A stretch of DNA of 64,000 nt from contig NZ_PJIO01000001.1 in assembly GCF_002929305.1 (NCBI RefSeq), positions 62,001-126,000 of the forward strand. The letters are read 5' to 3'. Below are positions 36,723 through 46,336 of this stretch, one piece after another (positions within the stretch are counted from its first letter, which is position 1; each line of letters opens with the position of its first letter). The notes below the pieces were generated by a model, which was not told where the DNA came from, made no database searches, and was given only the letters and a program-made list of their open reading frames with translations. A program made the position numbers and the translations under genes. The stretch comes from Arthrobacter sp. GMC3. GTDB lineage: Bacteria; Actinomycetota; Actinomycetes; Actinomycetales; Micrococcaceae.

Positions 36723-38015
36723 GTGAAGGTTTTAGTGATTGGCCCCGGCGGCCGCGAACACGCCATTGTCCGCTCGTTACTACGCGACCCCAACGTTACC
36801 GAGGTCCATGCGGCGCCCGGCAACGCAGGAATCGCGCAAATTGTGCCCACGCACAGCATCAACGCCAGCGATCCGGCCGCTGTGACGGCACTGGCGCGCA
36901 AACTTGAATCGGATTTGGTGGTGGTGGGGCCAGAGGCTCCGCTGGCCGCAGGCGTGGCTGACGCCCTGCAGGCGGCTGGCATTCCTGTCTTTGGACCAAG
37001 CAAGGAAGCTGCCCAGCTCGAAGCATCCAAGGCCTTCGCCAAGACTGTCATGGCCGAGGCGCAGGTACCCACCGCCATGGCCAGGGTTGCCACCAACTCC
37101 GACGAGGCAGCAGATGCCTTGGACACTTTTGGCGCCCCCTACGTTGTCAAGGACGACGGCTTGGCCGCCGGCAAGGGTGTGGTCGTCACCGACAACCGCG
37201 ACGAAGCCCTGGCCCACGCCCAGTCCTGCTTCGACGTGGGCGGCACCGTGGTCATTGAGGAATTTCTCGACGGCCCCGAAGTTTCCCTCTTTGTCCTGGC
37301 AGATGGCCGCACGGTTGTCCCGCTCGCACCCGCCCAGGATTTCAAGCGCATCTTTGACGGAGACGAAGGCCCCAACACCGGCGGCATGGGCGCCTACTCG
37401 CCTCTGGAATGGACCCCCGCGAACCTGGTCCAGGACGTCATCGACCGGGTGGCGCAGCCCACCATCGACGAAATGGCCCGCCGCGGCACGCCCTTCACCG
37501 GCGTCCTCTACTGCGGACTGGCCCTGACCAGCCGTGGCACCCGAGTCATCGAGTTCAACGCCCGCTTCGGTGACCCGGAAACCCAAGCCGTCCTTGCCCG
37601 GCTGAAGACACCACTTGGCGGTGTTCTGATGGCGGCCGCCAAGGGCCACCTGGATGAGATCGACGAGCTGCGCTGGGCACCCGAGACCGCCGTCGCCGTC
37701 GTCCTCGCCAGCGAAAACTACCCCGAAACACCGCGCACAGGGGACCGGATTCGCGGCCTGAAGAAGGCCAACCGGCTCGACGGCGTGCATGTCCTGCACG
37801 CCGGAACTGCCACGGACGACGACGGCAATACAGTCAGTGCCGGCGGCCGGGTTCTAGCCGTGGTGGGCCTGGGCGTCGATCTGGAAGACGCCCGTGAAAA
37901 AGCCTACGAGGGGATTGAGCAGATCTCCTTGGAGGGTGGCCAGTACCGCACAGACATCGCCGCCAAGGCCGCCCGTGGCGAGATCACCGTGGCCGGCTCA
38001 GCCGCCCAGGCATAA
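36723..38015 (+). CDS. purD: Phosphoribosylamine-glycine ligase (GARS)
   Basis: This 430-aa enzyme joins phosphoribosylamine to glycine with ATP (purine step 2). It has an N-terminal VLVIGPGGREHAI glycine-rich loop and an ATP-grasp domain (PYVVKDDGLAAGKGVVV, EEFLDGPEVSLFVLADG, GGMGAYSP, RGTRVIEFNARFGDPETQAV). The start is GTG 36723; with only TGAACC before it, the message may be leaderless. It is followed by purC, 9 bases later. Confidence 0.97.
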   Translation: MKVLVIGPGGREHAIVRSLLRDPNVTEVHAAPGNAGIAQIVPTHSINASDPAAVTALARKLESDLVVVGPEAPLAAGVADALQAAGIPVFGPSKEAAQLEASKAFAKTVMAEAQVPTAMARVATNSDEAADALDTFGAPYVVKDDGLAAGKGVVVTDNRDEALAHAQSCFDVGGTVVIEEFLDGPEVSLFVLADGRTVVPLAPAQDFKRIFDGDEGPNTGGMGAYSPLEWTPANLVQDVIDRVAQPTIDEMARRGTPFTGVLYCGLALTSRGTRVIEFNARFGDPETQAVLARLKTPLGGVLMAAAKGHLDEIDELRWAPETAVAVVLASENYPETPRTGDRIRGLKKANRLDGVHVLHAGTATDDDGNTVSAGGRVLAVVGLGVDLEDAREKAYEGIEQISLEGGQYRTDIAAKAARGEITVAGSAAQA

Positions 38016-38024
38016 GGAACATAC

Positions 38025-39008
38025 ATGACTTCCGCAGCAACCACAGCCCCCGTCCTGCCCGGCTGGGAGCACGTCTACTCCGGCAAGGTCCGCGACCTCT
38101 ACGTCCCCAGCCCCTCCCAGAGCTCGCAGGCTCGCTCCGGGGCCCTCGGGGCCGTGGGCCAAAGCGGCACCGAGAACTCGCAGGCACCTTTTGCCGGACG
38201 CGACGACGTCGTCCTGGTGGTGGCGAGCGACCGGATCAGCGCCTTCGACCACATCCTGGCGAGCGAGATTCCCGACAAGGGACGCATCCTGACCCAGCTG
38301 AGCCTGTGGTGGTTTGACCAGCTCAACGTGGCCAACCATGTGGTGGCCTCCTCCGTCGAAGACGGCGTCCCGGCAGCCGTTGCCGGGCGGGCCATGGTGG
38401 CCAAGAAGTTGGAGATGTTCCCGATCGAGTGCATCGTTCGCGGCTACCTGACCGGTTCGGGTCTGATCGAATACCGCCAGTCCCAGACAGTTTGCAGCCT
38501 GCCGCTGCCTGCTGGTCTGACTGATGGTTCAAGGTTGGAACCAGCCATATTCACCCCCTCCGCCAAGGCCGAGGTGGGCGAGCATGATGAAAACATCAGC
38601 TACGAAACCATGGTGGACACTGTGGGCGTGGACAGTGCGGCCACATTGCGTGAGCTGTCGTTGGAAATCTACACCCGTGCCGAAGAGATCGCCCGCGAAC
38701 GCGGCATCATCTTGGCGGACACCAAGGTCGAGTTTGGTACGGACCCGGCCACCGGCGTCGTCACCTTGGGTGATGAGGTCCTGACGCCAGACTCCTCCCG
38801 TTTCTGGGATGCGCAGCTTTGGGCTCCGGGAGCGGCACAGCCAAGCTTTGACAAGCAATACGTCCGTGACTGGCTGGCCGGGCCGGAATCTGGCTGGGAC
38901 AAGAATTCGGACACCGCGCCCCCGGCTCTCCCAGCAGATGTCATCGAGCGAACCCGTGCCAGATATGTGGAAGCCTATGAACGGCTCACCGGGAAGACGT
39001 TCCTCTAA
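38025..39008 (+). CDS. purC: SAICAR synthase with an unusual N-terminal insertion
   Basis: This 327-aa enzyme condenses CAIR with aspartate (purine step 7). The family core is complete: HVYSGKVRDLYVP, VVASDRISAFDHIL, IPDKGRILTQLSLWWFDQL, KKLEMFPIECIVRGYLTGSG. Between Pro28 and Asp60, where the family usually has a short beta-hairpin, there is a Ser/Gln/Gly-rich stretch (SPSQSSQARSGALGAVGQSG then TENSQAPFAGR). That DNA aligns with a REP-like intergenic repeat. The reading frame is intact, so the enzyme is probably functional. ATG 38025 is preceded by AAGGA overlapping the purD stop. Confidence 0.95.
   Translation: MTSAATTAPVLPGWEHVYSGKVRDLYVPSPSQSSQARSGALGAVGQSGTENSQAPFAGRDDVVLVVASDRISAFDHILASEIPDKGRILTQLSLWWFDQLNVANHVVASSVEDGVPAAVAGRAMVAKKLEMFPIECIVRGYLTGSGLIEYRQSQTVCSLPLPAGLTDGSRLEPAIFTPSAKAEVGEHDENISYETMVDTVGVDSAATLRELSLEIYTRAEEIARERGIILADTKVEFGTDPATGVVTLGDEVLTPDSSRFWDAQLWAPGAAQPSFDKQYVRDWLAGPESGWDKNSDTAPPALPADVIERTRARYVEAYERLTGKTFL
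38104..38175 (+). repeat. REP-like repeat, copy B, within purC
   Basis: This repeat reads CTCGCAGGCTCGCTCCGGGG in its core and lies entirely in codons 27-50 of purC. Compared with the reverse of copy A, 47 of 60 positions from TCCCC to GGGCC agree without gaps. Copy C shares the ends and the GGGGCCC..CGGG..CGTGGGC block. In-frame retention means its length is a multiple of three. Confidence 0.65.
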
Positions 39009-39014
39009 CCAAAC

Positions 39015-40271
39015 TTAAGGTGCGTCGGGTGCCTGGCGGCTGGATGAAAGCTCCACTATGCTGTCCAAGGCCTGAGAGATTCGGTCGCCGGCTCCCGCCT
39101 CTGTGAAGAGAGTTTTTGCGTCGGCGAAGGCCAATAGGGCATCGTCTGTTCGGTCCATGGCTTTGAGGACTTGTCCCAGCAACAAGGCCGTGTCGCCAGC
39201 GGTGTGGGACCCCAGATGCTCCTTTTGGGCGTTGACGATCGTCAGCAAATCAAGTGCCTTCGGCAGTTCCCTGTTGAGATAGAGCCACCTAGCGCGCAAT
39301 AAAGACACCTCCAGGCTTTCAGTGGCGGATGCCCCGACCACAGAATGAGCCAGCTCGCTGCGTTCGATCGCCTGGAGAGTATCTTTCTCCACCACTCCTG
39401 CGGCCAGCCGCACCCACGCCGTGGCCTTATTGAACTGGGCCCATCGTGCCAGATCCTGGGCCGGCGACAGCAACCTACTGGCCAAGGAGTGGTGGTGGAT
39501 CCCTTGGGTGACATCATTGCGGAAGAAGGCAACATTTCCGATGACCCAGTGCATTTCTCCGGCAGTCTGGGCGGGGGTTGCCTCCGTGAGGACGTCATTG
39601 AGGGTGAGGCAATAGTTCCAGGCCTCCTCAAGCTGGCCAGATTCGGCCAGAGCCCCTATGAGTGTTTGTAGCGCAATAAGGTAAGCGGCCGCTTGCTCTT
39701 CGGACGCACCTGCGCCGATCTCGACGGCGAGGCTCGCATGCAAGATTGCGTCGTTGAGGCGGCCCATGCCCAGGAGTGCCGCAGCCATGACCTGGCGGGC
39801 ACGCAGGTTCAGTGAATCGCATTCGGCGGTCAAAGGATGTTCCAGCAATCTGCTGAGAATGTCCACCGCTTCGGTGAGATCGCTGTTGCGCAGCAGGGCA
39901 GTGGCCTGCAGGTAGGTCATGTTCCACCACATGACAGCGTCCATGCTGGAACTTGCCTTGATCGCGGCATTCTCGGCATTGTGGGCTGCGCCGAGGAAAT
40001 CCCGGGTGTCCCAGCACTGCCAGGCATTGAGGGACGCTACCAAGTACTCGCATTCTTGCGGCGATGCCGTCTGCGCCCACGCATGGAGAGTGTGGGAAGA
40101 GAGCTGAAGCTGCTGTGAGAGCGCCTTGATGATCTCCACGGTGGGTTCTCTGTGGCCTGACTCCAAGAGGGAGATGTAGCTGGCCGAGTACAAGGCGCCG
40201 CCGAGTTCTCCCTGTGTAAGTGTTCGCTCAAGACGTTCCTGCCTGAGTCGTTCGCCAAAACCGCTGCCCAC
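39015..40271 (-). CDS. XRE-family regulator with TPR-like repeats
   Basis: This protein of about 418 aa has an N-terminal XRE HTH (FGERLRQERLERTLTQGELG..YISLLESGHREPT) and a long all-helical C-terminal part with TPR-like repeats, an architecture seen in regulators that bind peptides or partner proteins. GTG 40271 is chosen because GAGAGGA lies 9 bases upstream; ATG at 40295 or 40370 would lengthen it. It is divergent from the ROK gene at 40536. Confidence 0.82.
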   Translation of the reverse strand: MGSGFGERLRQERLERTLTQGELGGALYSASYISLLESGHREPTVEIIKALSQQLQLSSHTLHAWAQTASPQECEYLVASLNAWQCWDTRDFLGAAHNAENAAIKASSSMDAVMWWNMTYLQATALLRNSDLTEAVDILSRLLEHPLTAECDSLNLRARQVMAAALLGMGRLNDAILHASLAVEIGAGASEEQAAAYLIALQTLIGALAESGQLEEAWNYCLTLNDVLTEATPAQTAGEMHWVIGNVAFFRNDVTQGIHHHSLASRLLSPAQDLARWAQFNKATAWVRLAAGVVEKDTLQAIERSELAHSVVGASATESLEVSLLRARWLYLNRELPKALDLLTIVNAQKEHLGSHTAGDTALLLGQVLKAMDRTDDALLAFADAKTLFTEAGAGDRISQALDSIVELSSSRQAPDAP

Positions 40272-40535
40272 CGTATGATTCCTCTCACAGAACATAAAGA
40301 CCGTAGAGTCCACTCTAAGCGTTCTTGGAAAAAGCTGGTGTAAGAATTGAGGATTGTTCTCAATGTTCAACTTTTTAGTCCTTCCGCATAATCCTGTGAT
40401 TGTGTGTCAAGATGGTTAGCATTAAGGACAATAGACTTTACATAAGTGATTCTGTGCGCCTGGGGCAAACGGTTCATGGATGGCCGGTTGATGGCGGAGA
40501 TAACCGCTACTTGAGTCACGAAAGAGGGAGGTACC

Positions 40536-41702
40536 GTGCTGACACGTGAGGACAGCGCGTTGGCGGAGGTACGGCGCAGGCATGAGATTCGCGTGCTGGA
40601 ATCGCTGGTGACGCACGGTAGCCGGACTCGCAAGGACCTGGAAAGCGATACGAAACTCTCCCGCACCACCCTCTCAGCGATAGTGGGTGAGTTGCGCCAG
40701 CGTGGGGTCTTGAGCGAAAACGATCAAGAAATCTACGGCACTGGACGGAACGGGCGCCCCACCAAAGTCCTGACCCTGAATCCCAACGCGGGCGCCGCCG
40801 TCGGCGTCGAGCTGGGACGGCGCCGAATCAGTGTGTCAGTGAAGGGGTACGACGGCGCCACACTGAACAGTGAGCAACGGAGTCTGGCGGACAATCTTGG
40901 CATGGCCGAGAAGGTGACGCAGGCGGCCGCGCTCCTGGCAGAAATGGTGCAAGAGGGCCGGATTACGCCCGCTACCTTGCTGGGCGTGGGCGTGGGCATT
41001 GCCAGCCGGCACGCCGATCCGCGATCGCTCGCCGACGGCGGGGAGCGCCAGCTTGATCCTCAAGGAGCCACACTGGATCCTCTGCGCGAAGTACTTGGCG
41101 TGCCTCTGCTGTGGGATAACAACATTCGACTGGCGGCGATGACGCAGGCCCTGGCCCCTGGAAACACCAGTGAGAACCTGCTGTACATGGTCCTCTCGGC
41201 AGGCATCAGCTCGGCGGTAGTGGTGAACGGGTCATTGTTGCGTGGCGGCAACGGAATCGCCGGGGAAATCGGACACATCAGCGTGGACTTTGACGGACCC
41301 CAGTGTTGGTGCGGACGCCGAGGCTGTCTGGAACGGCTATTGAACGAGACAAATGTCCTCCAGGAAGCCGGGCAAAGGGGCCAAGCCTTCGAATCCATCG
41401 AGGCCATTGCCGGGGCAGTAGAGGCTGGGAACTCCGTTGCCTGTGAGGTAGTGGATTGGGCGGGCGGCTTGCTGGCCCGGGCCGTGGTCAGCGCCTGCGT
41501 GTTGCTGGACCCAAACCGCGTGGTGGTTGCTGGCGAACTCTCACAATTTGGTGAGCGGCTCCTGGCTCCCGCCCGCCAGGCCCTGGCCGAACAGCACCTT
41601 GACATAGGCCCGCGGACCACCAGCATTGACATGGCCAGCTATGTTCCCACCGCCGGCAGCGACGGTGCGGCCCTGATGGCCCTGCGGCACTGGAGAGCCT
41701 GA
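40536..41702 (+). CDS. ROK-family transcriptional regulator (NagC/XylR type)
   Basis: This 388-aa regulator has a winged helix (TRKDLESDTKLSRTTLSAIV) and a complete ROK domain: WDNNIRLAA, GEIGHI near 244, zinc-cluster CWCGRRGCLE near 258 and a late VVVAGELSQFG. A sugar ligand probably controls DNA binding. AGGGAGG lies 5 bases before GTG 40536. Comparison with the degenerate ROK protein at 2601 is instructive: this one keeps the zinc motif. Targets are unknown; the divergent XRE gene is one possibility. Confidence 0.88.
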   Translation: MLTREDSALAEVRRRHEIRVLESLVTHGSRTRKDLESDTKLSRTTLSAIVGELRQRGVLSENDQEIYGTGRNGRPTKVLTLNPNAGAAVGVELGRRRISVSVKGYDGATLNSEQRSLADNLGMAEKVTQAAALLAEMVQEGRITPATLLGVGVGIASRHADPRSLADGGERQLDPQGATLDPLREVLGVPLLWDNNIRLAAMTQALAPGNTSENLLYMVLSAGISSAVVVNGSLLRGGNGIAGEIGHISVDFDGPQCWCGRRGCLERLLNETNVLQEAGQRGQAFESIEAIAGAVEAGNSVACEVVDWAGGLLARAVVSACVLLDPNRVVVAGELSQFGERLLAPARQALAEQHLDIGPRTTSIDMASYVPTAGSDGAALMALRHWRA

Positions 41703-41711
41703 CCTTGCCGT

Positions 41712-41777
41712 AGCCCACGCGCCCGGGGCCCCAATTTGGCTCGCTCTGGCGAGCCAAATTGGAGGGCGTGGGGACTA
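41712..41777. repeat. REP-like palindrome, copy C
   Basis: This has a perfect 14-bp inner stem (CCAATTTGGCTCGC, TCTG loop, GCGAGCCAAATTGG) inside an outer CCCACGC..GCGTGGG stem. The outer sequence resembles copies A and B. It overlaps the stop codon (CTA 41775-41777) of the DUF6541 gene and the 3' end of the ROK gene lies 10 bases away, so it may also be a bidirectional terminator. Confidence 0.65.
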
Positions 41778-43769
41778 GCGGGGGGCTCCCGCGCATTGAG
41801 TGAGTTCGTACAGAGCAGCGTGACCATCCTGGGCAACTAGGGTGAAGCCGCTGGTGCCACCGGCCAGGGTAACGCCCGGGTACAAGGACATGGGGTCCTT
41901 GAACGCCTGAATGTAGTCGGTGCCAAAGTCGAGCAGGTAGGTGACTCCCAGCCGTGTGGCCGCTGCGCAGACGCCCTCGTCACTACCCACCCGGTTGAGC
42001 CAGAATCGGACGGTGAACAGGTCCGGGCTCAGGTCCCCTTGGGAACTGTAGGGGAACAGCATGTGCCGTCCAGCCAGTGCCATGGCTAGGGCCGATCCGT
42101 TGTACGGGTTGTTCGCGATCACGTCATCGGGGGAGGTGTATTCGTCCAGGCGGTGGATGAGGGCCAGCTCATGGGCGTCGATCTGGGCCACGCCGTTGGG
42201 CTCATCGGGCACATGGTAGACACCGGCCAGGGCGGTTTTCATTTGCCAAAGGCCTGGGTTGGTGGCGGCGAGGACGACGACGAGAACGGCCACCGCTGTG
42301 ATCTTCCTGCCGCCGGTCGAAACCAGGGACAGGCGGCGGGGAGACTTGGCCAGGAGCCGTTCCACGCACCAGCCCAGCCCAATTGCGGCCAGCGGGACCC
42401 CGATCAGCGGCATCAACGCTGCGATCCGTTCGGGGTTGTCCCACCACGGAGCCATGGCCCAGTTGGCAAGTTTGAAGTTGGTGCCGGCGCTCATGGGATA
42501 GGTGAAGCTGACAAGGATCAGTGAGCCCAGCAGCCACCGCATTTTGTGGACCTTGAACGCGAGCCACACTCCCACCAGCACCAGCAAGGTCAGTGCAATA
42601 GCGGGGAATACCACCGGGCTTGGGGCATGGGTGAAATTGCGGAGCAGGCCCAGTGGGAAAGTCATGATTTCGGGGCTGGTGTAGTTGAACAGGCTGCGGA
42701 TCTGCGGCAGCGGGACCAGGAATCCCACGCAGAGTGCCACAGCCAGGAGCACCAGCCCAATACGCCGTAGGCCGTGCCGCCGACCATGCCTGAACCCCGT
42801 GCGCAACCAGGCGAAGATCAGGAACCCCAGCAACGGGGTGAGCACCAGCATGATGCTGAAGATCCCGTTGGGCTGTGCTGTGACGGTGCCGGGTAAGTAA
42901 AGCACCACCAGTGCCAGGGCCATGGCGGGTTCAAGTGCCGTGTGCATGGCGGGGCGGATAATCAGCAGCACCAGCCCGATCCCGACGGGAACCACGGCGT
43001 TGGAAAGTGTGTTGGGGTAGGCGGAACCATATTGCAGCAAAAGGTACGGGAAGGCGGGGAACGCAGCCGCAAGGGCGCCGGCTGCGACCAGAACCGTGCG
43101 GTTTTCACCCACCAAAATGCGGGTCAGGAATACGCATCCCAGCGGCCACACCACCCCGGCCACGGCCAGCCACATGATGTTGGTTGCCGCCGGAATGCTG
43201 ATCCCGGTGAGCACCACCAGCAAACTTGCCAGCCCATGCCAGGCGCCCGGGTAAAACACGTTCTGCACGGTGGGAAGGATGAATTCCGAGATGTGGAAGG
43301 AGGACGCGTTCCCCGTCTGGACGGCGTAGGCCGTGGCGTTCAGGTGAAAAACGGAGTCGTAACCCTGCGTGAATTGTTCCGGATTCACGGCAGAGAGCAT
43401 CAAGACCGCCGTCGTAATGGCCAGGGCGGCAAGGACCCCCACGACGCCGGCCATAACGGTCCCCCTGCCCGCCTCGGATTCGCTGCTGGGTACGGAAGTG
43501 GAGCGCAGGGCCGGAATGAAACGCCGGGCAAAGTAGGCGCCAGCGGTGGTCACGGCGGTGCCCAGAACGACCACCGGCCAGTCCCAGCGCAGGTGAATCA
43601 AGGGGGCCACGATGGCGCTGACGGCGATGATCGACACAGAAATGGAGGGGGCCAGGCACAGGGCGATCAGCCCGCGGATTCGCAACGCCACCATGACGGC
43701 TGCGCCGGGCACGCCGAGCATCAGCAGTGCCAGCGCAAATGCCGGCAACGCTTGAAGCCATGTCGTCAT
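41775..43769 (-). CDS. DUF6541 polytopic membrane protein
   Basis: This 664-aa protein has about 13 membrane helices in its first 500 residues and an extracytoplasmic C-terminal part (about 510-664). Such topology is typical of GT-C-like glycosyltransferases, and the loop QFTQGYDSVFHLNATAYAVQ after the early helices is reminiscent of that group, but I cannot identify a catalytic residue. Function unknown. Confidence 0.8.
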   Translation of the reverse strand: MTTWLQALPAFALALLMLGVPGAAVMVALRIRGLIALCLAPSISVSIIAVSAIVAPLIHLRWDWPVVVLGTAVTTAGAYFARRFIPALRSTSVPSSESEAGRGTVMAGVVGVLAALAITTAVLMLSAVNPEQFTQGYDSVFHLNATAYAVQTGNASSFHISEFILPTVQNVFYPGAWHGLASLLVVLTGISIPAATNIMWLAVAGVVWPLGCVFLTRILVGENRTVLVAAGALAAAFPAFPYLLLQYGSAYPNTLSNAVVPVGIGLVLLIIRPAMHTALEPAMALALVVLYLPGTVTAQPNGIFSIMLVLTPLLGFLIFAWLRTGFRHGRRHGLRRIGLVLLAVALCVGFLVPLPQIRSLFNYTSPEIMTFPLGLLRNFTHAPSPVVFPAIALTLLVLVGVWLAFKVHKMRWLLGSLILVSFTYPMSAGTNFKLANWAMAPWWDNPERIAALMPLIGVPLAAIGLGWCVERLLAKSPRRLSLVSTGGRKITAVAVLVVVLAATNPGLWQMKTALAGVYHVPDEPNGVAQIDAHELALIHRLDEYTSPDDVIANNPYNGSALAMALAGRHMLFPYSSQGDLSPDLFTVRFWLNRVGSDEGVCAAATRLGVTYLLDFGTDYIQAFKDPMSLYPGVTLAGGTSGFTLVAQDGHAALYELTQCAGAPR

Positions 43770-43799
43770 GGGACGGTCCTGTACGTGGTGGCGGGCAGT

Positions 43800-44156
43800 C
43801 TAGATTTTTTTGACGACGCTGGATTTGAGTTTCATGGGCCCAAAGCCGTCCACCTTGGCGTCGATGTCGTGGCCATTGACGGGAGAAATTAGACGGATGT
43901 TGCGGACCTTGGTACCAATTTTCAGGTCCTGCGGGCTGCCTTTGACCTTCATGGTCTTGACGATGCTGACCGTGTCCCCACTGGCCAGGATGTTACCCAC
44001 GGCGTCCTTCACCACGGTTTCGCTCTCACCGCTGTCCTGAGCCGTTACGTCCCCCGGTGCCCATTCGTGCGCGCACTCTGGGCAGACTAGTAGCTCGCCC
44101 ATCTCGTAGCTGTACTCGCTGGCGCAGACCGGGCAGGGCGGCAGTGTCTCATTCAT
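43800..44156 (-). CDS. yjdM: Zinc-ribbon protein YjdM/PhnA-like
   Basis: This 118-aa protein has an N-terminal zinc ribbon with Cys8, Cys11, Cys25 and Cys28, then an SH3-like C-terminal part ([40 protein letters not shown]). It is a YjdM (formerly PhnA) homologue. Despite the old name, a role in phosphonate degradation is not established. Confidence 0.93.
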   Translation of the reverse strand: MNETLPPCPVCASEYSYEMGELLVCPECAHEWAPGDVTAQDSGESETVVKDAVGNILASGDTVSIVKTMKVKGSPQDLKIGTKVRNIRLISPVNGHDIDAKVDGFGPMKLKSSVVKKI

Positions 44157-44263
44157 GGGCCTAGTCTAGCCGGTGGGTAAGCTTCCATTTCCGCCCCCGG
44201 CCCCCGGTCTCGCGCCCGGTAGAACTGTAGCGAGAACGGGGAGCGGGCGCGATGATCGTTAAA

Positions 44264-44299
44264 CATCAAAGGCAGCGCCCGTGGGCACTGCCTTTGATG
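44264..44299 (-). terminator. Terminator of the tRNA gene
   Basis: A 17-bp stem (CATCAAAGGCAG.GCCC and its complement, one G-T pair) with a very short loop lies immediately 3' of the tRNA on the minus strand. It has no long U run. Confidence 0.8.
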
Positions 44300-44302
44300 A
44301 AT

Positions 44303-44379
44303 TGGTCGGGGTGACAGGATTTGAACCTGCGGCCTCGTCGTCCCGAACGACGCGCGCTACCAAGCTGCGCCACACCCCG
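44303..44379 (-). tRNA. tRNA-Pro (anticodon CGG)
   Basis: A cloverleaf of 77 bases including an encoded CCA. Acceptor arms are CGGGGTG/CACCCCG, the discriminator is A, the D-arm has GCGCAGCTTGGTAGCGC, the anticodon stem CGTCG/CGACG flanks the loop TTCGGGA, and the T-arm is GCAGGTTCAAATCCTGT. The anticodon CGG reads CCG, a common codon at this GC content. Confidence 0.97.
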
Positions 44380-44482
44380 ATCCATTGCCTCGCCGCGACC
44401 GGTGAAGGTCCGTAAAAGCAACCTCTCAAGAATAGCGGACGGAGGCCTGTTACGCGAAATCGGGCAAGGGCGGCCGAGGTTG

Positions 44483-46336
44483 TTACACCAAGGAGTTCTG
44501 CCACGCCCCGTGCAGGGCTGCGAAGCGGCCACCCTCGGAGATCAAGTCGGCGGGCGATCCGTCTTCGACGATTTTGCCGTCGTGAACCACCAGGACCCTG
44601 TCCGCGATGGCCACGGTAGAGAGCCTGTGCGCAATGATCAGCGCCGTGCGCCCGGGCCCGTCGCCGTCGGCGCCCAACAGCTTGTGCAAGCCGGCCTGCA
44701 CCATGCGCTCGGAGGGGATATCCAAGGAGGAGGTGGCCTCATCAAGGATCAGCACCGCCGGGTTGGCAAGGAACGCGCGGGCAAAGGAGATGAGCTGACG
44801 CTGCCCGGCGGACACGCGCCCGCCACGCTTGTTGACGTCGGTGTCGTAGCCGTCGGGCAGATCTCGGATGAACTCGTCCGCACCCACCTCCTTGGCCGCC
44901 GCTTCAATCTCCGCACGGCTGGCGCGAGGGTTACCCAAGGCAATGTTCTCGGCCACGGTGCCGCTGAACAGGAACGCTTCCTGGGTGACCATGACGATGG
45001 CCCTGCGCAAGTCCTCGGTGGACAGCTGACGCAACTGGACGCCGTCGAGCGTTAGCGAACCGGCGCTGACGTCATAGAAGCGGGCGATGAGTTTGGCCAA
45101 CGTTGACTTGCCCGCGCCCGTTTGACCGACGACGGCGATAGTCTGTCCCGCTGGAATGTCGAGGTCCAGCCGGGGCAGGATCAAGGGGCCGTCGCCGTAA
45201 CCAAACTCCACGTCCTTGAACACAATGTGCCCTTCAGGATGGGGCAGCGGAACGGGATGCTTGGGCGGGCGCACCGTGGGAACCTCTTCAAGCAGGCCCG
45301 ACACTTTCTCCAGTGCCGCCTGGGCCGATTGGAAGGAGTTATAGAACATGGCCATCTGGTCCACCGGCTGGAAGAAGCGTTTGGTGGCCAGCAACAGTGC
45401 CAGCAGGGCGCCAACTTCCAGGCCGCCGTCGATCACGCGGAACCCGCCGGCCAGCAACACCACGGCCACTGTGACGTTGCCAATGAGCACCAGCCCGGGT
45501 TGAAAGACGCCGTTGAGGTTGATGGAACGGACTGTGACGGTGCGGTAGTCCTCCGCCAGCTCGTCGTACTTTGCGGCGTTGTCGGCCTCGCGGCGGAAGG
45601 CCTTGACCGCACGGATGCCGGTCATGGTCTCGATGAAGTGCACGATCAACGAGGCCGACACCACCCGGGAGGACCGGTAGGCCGCCTGGGAGCGCTTTTG
45701 GTACCAGCGGGCCAGGAAGAACATGGGCACGCCGGCCGCCAGCACAATGAGCCCGGTAATCCAGTCCAGGGAAAAGATGGTGATGGCGGTAAACAGCATG
45801 AAGATGATGCCGGAGGCCAACGAAGAGATTCCCGAATCAAGCAGTTCACGCAGAGCCTCAAGATCGGAGGTCTGCCGGGAGATGATGCGCCCCGAGGTGT
45901 ATTTTTCGTGGAATTCAAGGCTGAGGCGTTGGGTATGGCGGAAGACGCGCAGACGTAGATCCAGCAACATGGCCTGGCTCAGCCTGGCCGTGGCCGTCAG
46001 GTAGGCGGCAGTCAGGGTGGAGGCTGCCAGTGCGGCCACAACATAGCCTCCACCGGTCAAGATCAGCAGGGTGGGGTTGGCGGGTGAGGCTGTCAGGGCA
46101 GGGAGTGCGTTGTCGATGCCGAAGGCGATGAGCAACGGACCCGAGACGCGGGCTGCCTGGGAGAGCAGGACCAGGATAACCGTCCAGATGAACCGTGCCC
46201 TCACGGGGCTGAGCAGCGAACCCAGCAGGCGTACCGAGCGCTGCCGCACCGCCTTGCTGTCGGCGCGGCTCAGGTCCACGCTGTCCTCGTTGGCAGTTCC
46301 CTGCGGCCCGGCGGGGGTGGGGGTTGGCCGGCTCAT
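44483..46336 (-). CDS. ABC exporter subunit, canonical Walker B
   Basis: This 617-aa half-transporter has six N-terminal helices and a C-terminal nucleotide-binding domain: Walker [10 protein letters not shown] near 403, signature VSAGQRQ (in place of LSGGQ) and Walker [13 protein letters not shown] with the catalytic Glu. It overlaps its partner gene by 4 bases (ATGA). In heterodimeric exporters of the TM287/288 type one member has a full Walker B and the other a degenerate one, as here. It exports drugs, lipids or peptides. Confidence 0.92.
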   Translation of the reverse strand: MSRPTPTPAGPQGTANEDSVDLSRADSKAVRQRSVRLLGSLLSPVRARFIWTVILVLLSQAARVSGPLLIAFGIDNALPALTASPANPTLLILTGGGYVVAALAASTLTAAYLTATARLSQAMLLDLRLRVFRHTQRLSLEFHEKYTSGRIISRQTSDLEALRELLDSGISSLASGIIFMLFTAITIFSLDWITGLIVLAAGVPMFFLARWYQKRSQAAYRSSRVVSASLIVHFIETMTGIRAVKAFRREADNAAKYDELAEDYRTVTVRSINLNGVFQPGLVLIGNVTVAVVLLAGGFRVIDGGLEVGALLALLLATKRFFQPVDQMAMFYNSFQSAQAALEKVSGLLEEVPTVRPPKHPVPLPHPEGHIVFKDVEFGYGDGPLILPRLDLDIPAGQTIAVVGQTGAGKSTLAKLIARFYDVSAGSLTLDGVQLRQLSTEDLRRAIVMVTQEAFLFSGTVAENIALGNPRASRAEIEAAAKEVGADEFIRDLPDGYDTDVNKRGGRVSAGQRQLISFARAFLANPAVLILDEATSSLDIPSERMVQAGLHKLLGADGDGPGRTALIIAHRLSTVAIADRVLVVHDGKIVEDGSPADLISEGGRFAALHGAWQNSLV

